DNA of 64,000 nt from Brachynemurus nebulosus (Eukaryota > Arthropoda > Insecta > Neuroptera > Myrmeleontidae): assembly GCA_035578155.1 (NCBI GenBank), contig JAPWDM010000022.1:4837076-4901075 (forward strand). Direction: 5' to 3'. Of this stretch, positions 25,907-35,711 are shown piece after piece. A program made the position numbers and the translations under genes. The notes under the pieces were generated by a model, which saw only the letters and a list, made by a program, of their open reading frames with translations, was not told the DNA's origin and ran no database searches. Positions within the stretch are counted from its first letter, which is position 1. The number at the start of each line of letters is the position of its first letter.

Positions 25907-26155
25907 ATATTTTATAAAATATGAGAATATTTTACTTTGTCAATTTTCACTATGAATAAGATTTACCTTCAACTGGCTAGCTTTCGAGTAGTTAACTCAT
26001 CATCAGGTTTAATTCAAAAGAAGATACAATTATAAAACACATAATTGAGTTAAACCTGATGATGAGTTAACAACTCGAAAGCTAGCTAGCAAAAGATAAA
26101 TCTTATTCATAGAGAAAATTGACAAAGTTAAATATTCTGATATTTTATAAAATAT
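25907..26155. repeat. Fold-back hairpin with stem of about 100 bp and hammerhead-like cores
   Basis: 25907-26013 and 26045-26155 are inverted copies around a 30-nt loop. Each arm, on opposite strands, contains CTGATGA, a short GAGT...ACTC stem and then GAAA (25981-26006 minus; 26056-26081 plus), which is the order of conserved boxes in hammerhead ribozymes. No clear NUH cleavage site was found after the GAAA helix, so ribozyme activity is not claimed. Confidence 0.75.
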
Positions 26156-26689
26156 GGATTTTCACAAAGTAAACCTTCAAAGTGCTAATTATTTTCTCCA
26201 ATAGTTCAAATTTTTTATACTAAGCAGGCTTATTACTTGGTAGCTCTTAAAAAAGGCAATAATTTCTCTGCAATGAATCAATACGTTTTCATTAACATAA
26301 GTAAAAAATTAATAGAAACGTAAATGTAAATAGAAAATGAATATAATTCTTCACATAATAATAAAGTAAATAACATTTGCCTTTTAAAGTAAATATACAT
26401 TGCATTTTCAAGAAGTATTCTATTCATATACCTAATACGCAAATGAAGTTTATTAGTCTAGACATAATATTCTTAATTATTTTGGAATATGAAAATAGTT
26501 TGTTTATGTAAAAGCACAAAGTAGAAATATTTACTGCATTTATCTAATTACATTTTCGCCAAATCACTGTACTATGCTGTATTGCTGTATGGTCATACAT
26601 AGGAGGGCAAAATATTTATTCGCTTGTTAAATTAATTAAATACATTAGAAAATTGTTACTAACTGAAAAAGATTCGTACTGCTGATACC

Positions 26690-26692
<3 letters not shown>
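26156..26692. other. No gene recognised
   Basis: AT-rich noncoding sequence. Confidence 0.5.

Positions 26693-26773
<81 letters not shown>
26693..26773. repeat. (TA)n microsatellite
   Basis: About 80 bp of TA repeats. Confidence 0.95.
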
Positions 26774-26776
<3 letters not shown>

Positions 26777-27603
26777 GTACCTTTTCAATTTTAATTAAGG
26801 TCTAATAAATTGTAACTGATATCTACCAAAAAAATAAATGACTAAATTCTTTTTTAACTTTTTCTGATCCTAGTGTCTATAATAATATTTGTAATAATAT
26901 TTGCTGTAAATAGCAAAAAAAAATAAATATTCGATGTTTCAGTAAATCGAAGTCGGAGCCTCTGTCAGGAACATATAGGGAAAGTCACTATAATTCGAGT
27001 TGATTCAGAGCAAACATCACTGGGTACGTGAAAAAATGGCGACTTTACCGACTGACGAGGAAAATTTCTCTGGTGTAAATTCTCGATTTTGATGAATCTT
27101 TATATATGTGTAGAACAGCCGAAAATACCTTCTTTTTTATTTACCATCGTCATCATTTTAGAAATGAAATTAAGACTATACTTGCCTGATTATTCGAAAA
27201 CTAGAATTTTTTTTAGAAATACCTACATTGAAAAATGATTGATCGGAAAATGACTTAAGCGGCGTACCACATTCGGAAGTTAGCAAAGTTTTATGGTAAT
27301 TATGAACGCAATCTAGCAGATTTAAAATAACGAACTTATACTTACAATACGCACATACGCAATTTTTTAAACAATTTTTTTTAATTATGCTTAATTAGGT
27401 GACTTTGCAAACATTTTACGATTTAAACCCTACAAACGATAATTCTACCTTACCTAAAAGGCTACAAATGAAAAAAAGTACCATAAACATCTATAAATAG
27501 TCTACAATCAATTGGGTCATAATGCCACAATGAACTTGTCAGAGGAAACCCAATATTTTTCTAATAGGACTTTACAAAATTGTAAAGGAACTTCAACTTT
27601 ACT
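26774..27603. other. No gene recognised
   Basis: Mixed AT-rich sequence. It would be the 3-prime side of the candidate exon that follows if that exon is real. Confidence 0.4.
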
Positions 27604-27678
27604 TCAAAAGATCGTTTTAACTACATCCCACTCGATGCGGTATATGTTTTCGTCTCCGTTTTCAACACAAGAAAATAC
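27604..27678 (-). CDS. Candidate terminal exon of an unidentified gene
   Basis: On the minus strand a good 3-prime splice site (pyrimidine-rich TTTTTTCTGTTTTCAG) precedes GTATTTTCTTGTG, which opens 24 codons reading VFSCVENGDENIYRIEWDV then VKTIF and a stop. The composition is unlike the surrounding (F/I/Y/K-rich) spurious frames. I do not recognise the protein, no further exon could be traced, and no AATAAA lies close downstream. It could equally be a chance match. Confidence 0.25.
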   Translation of the reverse strand, partial: VFSCVENGDENIYRIEWDVVKTIF

Positions 27679-27778
27679 CTGAAAACAGAAAAAACGATTG
27701 TTGCTGTTGATGGGAAAGGGGAACAAACAAACCAACGAGCAAGGCGAAATTATGAATTTTTCGAATTGTCTCTGGAAA

Positions 27779-27850
27779 GGATGATAAACCAACTTATTTC
27801 TATACATGAATTTTAAAAGGATGATAAACCAACTTATTTCTATACATGAA
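27779..27850. repeat. Tandem duplication of about 39 bp
   Basis: AGGATGATAAACCAACTTAT then TTCTATACATGAAT occurs at 27779 and again at 27818. Confidence 0.9.
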
Positions 27851-28691
27851 TAAATTTTTTATTGATAATTTATTTTGTAACATTCATTAAAATATGAAAA
27901 AATGTAAATATATTTAAGAAAAAGAAAAAGTCATTTAACGTAATTACATAATATTTAACATACTTCAAAATTAATTATTTTGTTTTTATGTTGAAACGAA
28001 ATTGAAAAATTATTATGGGCAAGAGAAATAAATTAATTCCCAACATGGAAATGCTCTTTTGAAAATGTATGTACATCATTATTATTAATAAATGTTGTTA
28101 TTCATGATAAACGTACACAATTTAATGTTGTAATTACCACAGAGCTTTATGCAGGGTAGACCGGGGCATGTTGACACAGTTTTTAGTTTTTGGTTATTCT
28201 AATTTTTTGTATTACAGCTATATATTTTTTATACTCAATTAAAACTTGATTGTTAAGCTTCATTTTGACGCCTATGAAGAGCTTCCTATTAATATACTTT
28301 TTTAGATATTCAGCTTATTTTTGAGTGGTAGTACTTGAGCTAAGTTTACACATTTCTAAAATGAAAAAAATTTACGGGTAATAACTGTAAAAAACACAAA
28401 TAAATGTGTGAATCCTGCTTTTACCAGTTCTTTTTCTTGAAAAAGAAAAAACCTAATACCAGATATTTCAGCGATGGGTTACTCAGAAGGCTAGATATAA
28501 CACACGTGTCAGTGGTCAGTATGCAAAAGAACTCGAAAGTGCCGCGGAAGTAGGCAGAGCACATTCCGGAGAAAGCGTTGATAAATCAACAAATAAAACA
28601 CGTTTTAAAGAATGTGTAAACATACCCCATGTGCCTTGTATAAACTTGCCTCTTCGGCATATTTTCAACAAAATATAACCTATAAATTTTT

Positions 28692-28890
28692 AGTCGAATT
28701 TTCTCCGAAAAATTAGACTTATACAGTCTATACGATAAGAGCTGCGAGAGGCGAGACCAGGGGCGCTATCCGTTTTCGGACCCGTAGAACACGATTATGT
28801 AAAAAAAACAGATGTCTGATATATATATATATATATATATATTTTCCCGCAACCTTTTAATATGTGTAGGGCCCCCCTATGGAAGTTAAG
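28692..28890. repeat. Dispersed repeat, second copy of 16836-17010
   Basis: Same order of phrases as at 16836-17010, with a shorter TA tract (28818-28842) and an extra 70 bp of less AT-rich text (GAGGCGAGACCAGGGGCGCT). Confidence 0.8.
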
Positions 28891-29760
28891 AGATGAAATT
28901 TGGTAAGTGGGGCTTATTCCGATGCACAACAATACTATCAAAGTGGGGTCAAATTTTGGGCAAATTTTTTTTCGGACCCGACCTTTAAGGGGGTGGTGGG
29001 GGGCGGAAAAGCAATAAAACTTTTCCAAACCGGTTTTAAATAATGTTTCGGTCAATTATCTACAACATATCCAAAATTCAGCTTCCTAGGATGATATGGT
29101 GGGAGTAGAGGGGGGAAAAACGATTTTCGCTGGATCTAACAGGCCCCCAGCCCCCCAGAATTAACGTAGAGGGTTGAAATTTGGTGTGTTGATAAAGTTC
29201 GTACCTAGGTTGTGCTTTTTGGAGGTTTTAATATTTTACCCCCACTCCCCTCATTTTTAAGCTACAATTTCATGCATTTTCGACGTTTTCGAAGTTTGTA
29301 CCACTCGCACAGGTCACCCGAATAAACCTAGAGGGCTGAAATTTTGTATTCGGACTGAGTTAGTATCAAGGGGGTGCCTTTTGGGGGTCTCGACTTTTAA
29401 CCCCTACCCCTACCATTTTTATACCCAAAAGAACATGATTTTTCTTGTTTTTTAACAGTTTCGTTCGGGTCAAAATCTCCCCAAATAAACCTAGAGGGCT
29501 GAAATTTGGTGTACAGGTTAAGCTAATAGCCAGACACTGTTTTTTGGAGGTTTCAACTTTTAACCCTTACCCCCACGATTTTTACGCCAATATTTCCTTA
29601 ATTTTTTTGCTTGTTTTCTAACACGTCTAGAGACTCCATAAGGAAACCTAGAGGGCTGAAATTTTGTACGTGTATTCAGTTAGTATCCAGCTAGTACCTT
29701 GTAGGGAGTCCGCATCACTTTTCCCCCCACTTCTCCCATTTTTACATCGGAATTGAATGC
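28885..29760. repeat. Diverged tandem repeat, period about 160 bp
   Basis: The phrase CCTAGAGGGCTGAAATTT recurs at 29327, 29490 and 29647, with related forms at 29166 and 28888. Intervals are 157-163 bp. Each unit then has a TTTGGAGGTTT/TTTGGGGGTCT block, ACTTTTAACCCCTACCCC and a TTTTTA run. The unit is noncoding and unusually C/G-block-rich for this window. Confidence 0.8.
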
Positions 29761-31029
29761 TATTGTTAAATGTGTTTTAAAAGCATTATGTTTATTCTAA
29801 ATACAAGTAGGCGAATAGTAATTTTAAAAAATTTAAAAAAAAGTGAACTTACTTTTATGACAAATGAAATACATACATATTAAGTAATTTAAAAATGTTA
29901 TTAAAGTCACTGTTTATTTATAAATTAGGAATTTTTGATTTTTAGTATTTATAAAATAGAAATTTTGGATTTTTTTGGAAAGAAAAAATATCTTTATAAA
30001 GGCCTTCCAGTTTACTATTTAAGGTCTTTTTTTAATTTTTAAAACTAAAACATAAAGGCAATTAGCGGATAAACATGGGCAGGAATGTCCTCGTACGAAT
30101 TGTGTTGGCTTTTTTTCTGCTACCTGTTTTCGGCACAAAATTGAAATTTACTGAGATACAGCCCTTAAATACTTAAAACCTTTTTTTAAAGCCTCGATCA
30201 GCCGAACACTCATCACCAGTTTTGAAACCAACAAAATGACAATTCGGTTGTAGACTTTCAATCACATTTCGCTTGTAGATATTCAATACCGAAGATGAAG
30301 GGGAAAATTCGACTACCGTGATGGGGCCCCGCTGCTCACGGCGTTTTTTTTAATGAGATTAACATTTAAAAAACTATCTAAAAATAACCGTAAAAGAACG
30401 GCCTAACAAGATAATCTATTATGAATTCTAAAGATCTAATTCACACTAAAATAGTGGTGTAAAAATTTACTCATTTCAAAAAACATCACAGATTCTGCTC
30501 TAGGTTGGTTGTTGCTAATAGTACCGGTTGCAAACTGACATACTTGCAAATGGTAGTCTCAGTAACTTATTTGGCCTGACAAGTGCTGCGCTCCAATCAA
30601 CGGTTTGTGAGCTACAAGGATTGTGTAAACCTACCCCTGTACCAAACTTGCCCCAGTCTACCCTACTTACATCAAATTAATTAACAATATAACAACAGAC
30701 TTAAGATGTGGTTCAAAATAATATACAACTAAAAGTAGATAAAAATTAGGCAACGAAAGGCAATAAATTGAAAATTTTTTCGAATAAACTAGCTTCTGAA
30801 AATTTAATATAAATTTTTACCTATTCAAGAAAAGACAAACCCACAACGAAGAGGTATCGATAAGCTAAGAAAATTGAATTCAATATGACAACAAATTTAA
30901 CTAATTTTTTTTTTATTTCCCATTATTCTATTAAAATACAGGACCCTAACTTAACGCTACAACAATTTAAAAGTAAAAGTAATTATAATAGCTACTTTTG
31001 GGGCATTCTAGACCCTGCATCCCTCCATC

Positions 31030-31085
31030 CGATTTTTTGAGCGAACTCGGATGGAGGCAAGACTACCGGGGCGGTTCTAGAAGCC
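31030..31085. repeat. P3 left terminal stem-loop
   Basis: CTCCATCCGA and TCGGATGGAG form a perfect 10-bp stem around TTTTTTGAGCGAAC, followed by CCGGGGCGGTTCTAGAAGCC and CCGCCGG-type text (read inverted). The right end shows the same stem with one mismatch. Confidence 0.8.
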
Positions 31086-31209
31086 TCCGGCGGTGAGTGG
31101 AACGATATTTGGTCTAATACCTAACGACATCTATTGAAATTTTGTCTAGCTTAACCTAACCTAACATAACAAAATTTTTTCTAACCTAACTGAACTTAAT
31201 AATTCAAAA

Positions 31210-31620
31210 TTTCCCTAATTGATGGTGCAGCCACCTTCAAGCTCCGTAAATTCACTACTAGATGTCGCTGCAAGTCTGAATACTAGCGATTCCTGTGCGT
31301 AAGTCTGAGAAATTGTCAACAGATGGCGCAGCCACCTTTGAGTTCTGTAAATTCCAAGTTTTCACCACTAGATGTCGCTGGTAGTCTGGATACTAGCGAT
31401 CCCTGTGCCTAAGTCTGAGAAATTGTCAACAAATGGCGCAGCTGCCTTTGAGTTCTGTAAATTCCAAGTGTTGACTACTAAATGTCGCTGCTAGTCTGGA
31501 TACTAGTGATCCCTGTGCGTAAGTTTGAAAATTTTCCTAATAGATGGCGCCGAAAATCCTTTTTGATAGCTAAAAGATGGCGTTGTTAGTCTGAACCACC
31601 GCGAACTCTGTACTTTGATT
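31210..31620. repeat. P3 left subterminal repeats with TAGATGGCGC-like motifs
   Basis: Units of about 100-112 bp contain alternating CAGATGGCGCAGC and ACTAGATGTCGCTG motifs; eight motif copies lie near 31221, 31257, 31320, 31368, 31431, 31478, 31540 and 31574. They are separated by phrases TGAGTTCTGTAAATTCC and GATACTAGCGATCCCTGTGC. Degenerate CCTAACCTAA tracts lie just outside (31150-31200). Repeated motifs near the end may be protein-binding sites. Confidence 0.8.
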
Positions 31621-31863
31621 CATAATTTTATCATATTTTTATCTGACAACAGGTTTAAACTCGTATAAATTGTCAGCTGACGTCATTAGAAGGTATACTG
31701 ACATTAATAACGGATATTTCTGTCTAATATGCAAAAATGAATTTTATCATATGATTGTATATTTTTATCTGAAAGCAGCTTTATACAGGTTTTCCTCTAA
31801 ATAAAAACACATTTTTTTTATTTTAATAAATTTACGTAATAGAAATATTTTACAATAAAATAT

Positions 31864-32374
31864 TTAAATGTTATTACAATAATATTTGTATATGGATATA
31901 ACATTTTCCATGGCACAAGTTGCTCCGGAATGATGGCCGCATCGAGGACTAGTGTATGTTGATGTTATGATTCTCAACTTGGGACAAATTGTTATTTCTT
32001 CAAAGTTTATAATGGGCGCTGATGGTAGTAGTCGTTTTAAATACCGCACTTTTTCTTCTCCGTTCGTATAGATGATTCGAGTTCCGTGCAGATTGTTTAT
32101 TAAAATGTATTGTAGTTCCTCGTATTCAATATGTCCATCCATTCAGGCGAACCCATGATGATTTTTCAGTAATCAGCGAGCTGTGCGCTGATCTTTTTCA
32201 CTTAATCCCCGAAACGGTATTGGTGATTTGAATAAATAGTGTTGTATTATATAACCTTCACCATAATTTTCTTCGGAAAAATCGAATTTCTGTAGCCCAT
32301 TTCTTTAGGTAAAATTTCCCATTTTTTGCATTTGGAAATCCTTAGAGGTCAACAATTGCCGCGTCGGTCTTCAT
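31864..32374 (-). pseudogene. Unidentified Cys/His protein (P3 left copy)
   Basis: Homologue of 39274-39747. ATG at 32372-32374 opens MKTDAAIVD, but a stop follows quickly and at least two frame changes occur before the open C-terminal part, which reads MDGHIEYEELQYILINNL, GTRIIYTNGEEKVRYLKRLL, CPKLRIIT and CGHHSGATCAMENVISIYKY. The C-terminal CGHHSG(x)CAMENV motif could bind zinc or be catalytic. Position next to the MCP is the same in all three copies. No function is known to me. Confidence 0.7.
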
Positions 32375-32426
32375 TGTGCGTTGTATAGAGCGAAATTGGT
32401 TGATTTATAATCGGATTGCGGTGTTT

Positions 32427-33606
32427 TTATACATATTTTGTAACAATATTCGTCAATGGATTATATTGAACCACACGATCATGTAGTAGAAGACAGAATG
32501 GTGGTGTATTCTCTGGCACCTCCTTCGTTTTAAATTCAATTCGAGTATCCACTGGTCTACTGTTCAATGTTTCGTTTTGATGAGAACAATAGACGAATAT
32601 GATTGGAGCGGGATTCTTGAATTGCGTTTTGCTTAAAAGCGGTTCGTTCTTCTTACAATCATAATATGCTTGTTGAAATTACGAGTACATGTGATATGCT
32701 ACTGCATATTTATCATTACTGAAATCCAAATTCAAATCCATGTACGGGTATTTCGCAGAATTTAAATAAACTTTAACGCCTGAAAGTTCAGAGTGATCAA
32801 AAATACTGGCATCTTTATCTTTTTTATTCCGTCGATCTGTTTGTAGAGCGAATATAATATAACGCGGTTTTTCGAGCTGAGTCAATGTTTTCCCCGTCCA
32901 AATGTTTTGTCTGGCCGTTGGAATCGTTGGCTGTATATGTATATCCCATGATCGAAAAGCAATTGTAATATCTTGACTATTTTCCACATATTTCAACAAC
33001 TTCAGTGTCTGTTCGTCTACAACTGTAACGTGTGGAACCATCCATTGAATTTTATGTATATGGAAAGTGACGTGATCCGTTGGTGATATAACTGCATCGT
33101 GATTCGTCCGAGCCCGAGTCAGAATAAGATGGTGCTTCGCATTGATGATAACTTTCTTGTAACGCCAATGATAGACAGAAATTGAAGTAGCCTTTTTCCG
33201 TTACTTTAATTGTTTCACCCGGACACCATCCGGCGTTGTAGACTAGTTTACTTTCATTTTCGTTTAAAGCCAAATAATTGATTAATGTTGTTGCCGTTCC
33301 AACGTACTTGCATTAATTGATTTCCACCTCGTTCAGTTCATATCGTATTTCTACAAACAGGTACGCCAATTAATTGTTGGATAATTCCGCTGTAGTGGAT
33401 ACTGTTTTATCACTCTTCAGCAATTGTCCTTCCACATACAGACAACTTTCGTGCGACAGCAGGATCAGATCTTGATTTTGACAACAGATTCGAATTTCGT
33501 TGCTGTTTCTAAACGCATTTAGAAAGGGCGAATAGCAGTGATACTCGATGTTTGAAATGCTTTCATCGAAATCTATTCCAGTACTGATGCTTAAAATGCT
33601 GCTCAT
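32427..33606 (-). pseudogene. Polinton-type major capsid protein (P3 left copy)
   Basis: The start ATG at 33606 overlaps the stop of the upstream small basic gene (ATGA). The N-terminus reads MSSILSISTGIDFDESISNI, then IRICCQNQDLILLSHESCLY and EGQLLKSDKTVSTTAEL. Later frames give NENESKLVYNAGWCPGETIK, EKGYFNFCLSLA, IQWMVPHVTVVDEQTLKLL, TIAFRSWDIHIQPTIPTAR, TQLEKPRYIIFALQTDRRN and DLNLDFSNDKYAVAYHMYS, ending NPLTNIVTKY near 32427. These are the conserved blocks of the double-jelly-roll major capsid protein that builds the shell of Polinton/adintovirus-type particles. A stop near 33370, a small deletion near 33160 and later frame changes break it. This copy keeps the central segment lost from the P2 copy. 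It covers about 390 codons. Paralogue: 38001-39221. Confidence 0.85.
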
Positions 33607-33743
33607 TTTTTTCTCTTCAGCTTGAAACCCAGTTGTCGTAGAAATTGTTTGTTCCCTTCTCTTAATGGCGGTCGTTGCTGCTTCTTCCTCACCGATCCGT
33701 TCACCTTGGTGGCAAGTTGTAGACTGATCGGTCGCACCACATT
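33603..33743 (-). pseudogene. Small basic protein between penton and MCP (P3 left)
   Basis: A frame of about 46 codons reads NVVRPISLQL, VRKKQQRPPL and FLRQLGFKLKRKK before a TGA that overlaps the MCP start. The right arm has the same gene with an ATG and a few more N-terminal residues (MSVFKDE) but a frame break. High Lys/Arg content and its place between capsid genes suggest a core or DNA-binding virion protein; this is inference. The left copy has lost its start codon. Confidence 0.6.
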
Positions 33744-33744
33744 T

Positions 33745-34374
33745 TTACGCCGGCTTCAAATGCAACTTTATTGTTATCGTTTGGCCTCGAAAATTCACTA
33801 AATTACCGCCTTGATTCACAATTCGTAAAACTAGAGATGTTATCCGTCTCACGGTCATCGGCATATAAATATATGTATTCAGTGATTCGCTTATTTTATG
33901 CGCAGGTTCCACTTGAATCAAAAACGAATAAATATTATGTGCTGGAACGTTTTTCAGGTAGCTGTTCGTTGTAATATTAGTTTTAATTTGTATCCGATTC
34001 ACTTTCATGATATTCGTTGGTTTATCCGAATAGTGGTAATGACCAGCCCCAAGTTTTCGCTTACTGAAGCCAAGTAGGGAGCCAATTGTTCGTTCTTGAT
34101 CGAAATGAATTGTTTCCGTACATTTTATTTCACTTTTTAGCGTATTGTTATTTGCACGAAGTATAAGTTGCGGGCTATCACCCGGTTTTCTCTTCTCTAG
34201 TATCCGGTCTTCTATTTGATACTCCAAATCTTCCAGATCATAATTGCCGACAGGTATCTCGATGCATTTCACTTCATCATCACCGTAATGAAATAAGTTA
34301 TTTGTTTCGTCGATATTTGGTACTGCATTGTATGTTTCAAAATTGACCAACCCGCATACATAATCACCCGGCAA
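33745..34374 (-). pseudogene. Penton-like single jelly-roll capsid protein (P3 left)
   Basis: 209 codons open from about 34374 without an ATG (the first codon is TTG); the N-terminal part seen in the right arm (MSLTLTLRGDSAILTAEYF) is missing or out of frame here. Conserved blocks: GDYVCGLVNFETYNAVPNI, YGDDEVKCIEIPVGNYDLED, IGSLLGFSKRKLGAGHYHYS, SYLKNVPAHNIYSFLIQVEP, MPMTVRRITSLVLRIVNQGG and ITIKLHLKP. This family lies beside the MCP in animal Polinton-type elements and is taken as the penton (vertex) protein. It lies just upstream of the small basic gene and MCP in the same direction. The C-terminal two thirds are intact, unlike the right copy. Confidence 0.8.
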
Positions 34375-34421
34375 AGTGCTTCTTTCGGAGGTATGACATC
34401 ATCGTTATTAGAGTATGTATA

Positions 34422-34461
34422 TTAATAACCCAAACCTTTAACATTTTTAGTGATTCGTTTC

Positions 34462-34538
<77 letters not shown>

Positions 34539-34757
34539 TTTTGGTTGGTGTAATGATTTGGAATAGATGTATATGTTTTCAAATGTCACACCATTAGGAT
34601 CCTGGATAAGTGATAGAAGAAGTGACGTTTTGCCGCATCCACTTGGACCACAGATGATCGCTCTAATAATCCTCGGTAGCAGTGAACCATTTTTCTTGAA
34701 ATCAGTGCTGTCCTGAAAACTCGAAATTTTTGACTGGTAGCGTCTCCTGCTGCTCAA
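34422..34757 (-). pseudogene. Packaging ATPase (FtsK/HerA type), N-terminal fragment
   Basis: The frame contains FKKNGSLLPRIIRAIICGPS and Walker A GPSGCGKT (residues 37-44), then SLLLSLIQDP, TFENIYIYSKSLHQPKY. This start matches the DNA-packaging ATPases of Polintons/adintoviruses, which pump DNA into the capsid. After residue 74 the frame becomes an (IY)n run from a (TA)n tract and ends after 111 residues; Walker B and the rest are gone. An upstream ATG at 34770-34772 is in another frame, so the start is also disturbed. It is divergent from the PLA2 gene across a 137-bp gap. Confidence 0.75.
34464..34534. repeat. (TA)n microsatellite inside the ATPase gene
   Basis: About 70 bp of TA repeats at the point where the ATPase homology stops. 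Confidence 0.95.
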
Positions 34758-34845
34758 CTAATAAAGACGACATCGTCGATATTGATCAAATAACACTATT
34801 TCTCATACCAATAAAGTTGAGTAAATTTCCAGCATATTTACAACA

Positions 34846-34885
34846 TATATAAATAGTACAGCATATGCTCTCCTGTTTTCAGTTC
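34846..34885 (+). promoter_or_regulatory. TATA box and initiator upstream of the PLA2 gene
   Basis: TATATAAATAG at 34846-34856 and an insect initiator-like TCAGTTC at 34879-34885 (A at 34881) are 33 bp apart, nine bases before the ATG at 34894. This is the standard arthropod TATA-Inr spacing. A very short leader is implied. Confidence 0.6.
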
Positions 34886-34893
34886 ACTTTTAA

Positions 34894-35711
34894 ATGTCGA
34901 TGCGGAAACAACTAGCGGTTAGTTGTGAAAAGACAAGCGGTGTGAAGAGATCTGGTTGTAGTATAGTAAACGGAGTAATTAACAAATTACCATTTGAACT
35001 TCATATACCTGGCTATCAGTATTGTAGACCTGGAACTAGACTGCGCGAGCGATTGCTACGAGGTGATCCGGGTATCAACAAATTGGACGCCGCATTCAAA
35101 GAACACGACATCGCTTATTTACAGTTTAAAGATATTCGAGATCGACATAAAGCTGATTTAATTCTAGCTGATAAAGCGTGAGAGCGAGTTAAATTGTTGG
35201 ACGCAAATCCTGGCGAGAGAGCTGCTGCTTGGGCTGTAACGAACGCGATGAAGTCGAAAGTAAAACTAGGAATGGGTCATTCAAAGAAGAACAAAAAAGG
35301 ACAGAAATTAATATTTGGCGCTGGAATTCGTGATTTGAGAAGTATATTTGAGAAAAAGAAGCGAAAACTATTAAGAATGCAATAAAATTTGCACTAAAAG
35401 CTGCGAAGGATATTTTCAAGAAGAAGGACAGTCAATTTACAACACCGAGAGTCATTCCAATTCCAAAAACTGGTGGAATTTTACCACTCCTAGTTCCACT
35501 TTTTGCCGGCCTGTCCGCTGTTAGATCACTTGCTGGAGGTGCTGCTGGTGTTGCGAAAGCAGTAAATACTTATAAAACAGCAAAGAAACAATTGGATGAA
35601 AATGAACGTCATAACAGGATGATGGAAGCAATTGCACTTGGATCCAAATCTGGAAATGGACTTTATTTGGGACTTGGTTTGGGACTTTACATACAATCAA
35701 AAAACCACTAA
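34894..35711 (+). pseudogene. Parvovirus-type PLA2 domain plus Gly-rich hydrophobic virion protein
   Basis: The ATG at 34894 opens a frame with a phospholipase A2 domain of the parvovirus VP1 type: Ca-loop-like PGYQYCRPGT (residues 39-48), GDPGINKLDAAFKEHDIAYL with the catalytic His-Asp pair H71-D72, and RHKADLILADKA. Such domains break endosomal membranes during virus entry. The Ca loop has Arg where Gly is usual. A TGA at 35179-35181 interrupts the frame, which resumes as NPGERAAAWAVTNAMKSKV, AGIRDLRSIFEKKKRK, shifts frame near 35368, and continues to a hydrophobic Gly/Ala-rich segment GILPLLVPLFAGLSAVRSLA and GLYLGLGLGLYI ending 35711. The protease follows at once in another frame. The order PLA2, hydrophobic, protease matches minor-capsid/maturation genes of Polinton-like elements. 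Confidence 0.78.

Larger units (their letters stand above)
28152..30664. mobile_element. TIR element, about 2.5 kb, with nested repeats
   Basis: The left end CAGGGTAGACCGGGGCATG and the right end CTTGCCCCAGTCTACCCT are inverted copies. Secondary subterminal copies (ACATACCCCATGTGCCTTG near 28622, CCTACCCCTGTACC near 30630) sit just inside. The interior holds no readable transposase. It contains the dispersed repeat (28692-28890) and the 160-bp tandem array. Confidence 0.6.
30843..34374. repeat. P3 left inverted arm
   Basis: Inverted counterpart of about 37215-41062. It lacks the 311-bp insertion of the right arm (40616-40926) and the 134-bp insertion in the right MCP (38480-38613), and so gives the empty-site version of both. 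Confidence 0.88.

Noticed and set aside
34894..35181. PLA2 domain as an endogenous parvovirus
   Set aside because: Neighbours are a packaging ATPase, an adenain-like protease and Polinton-type capsid genes; no parvoviral NS1 or capsid core is present.
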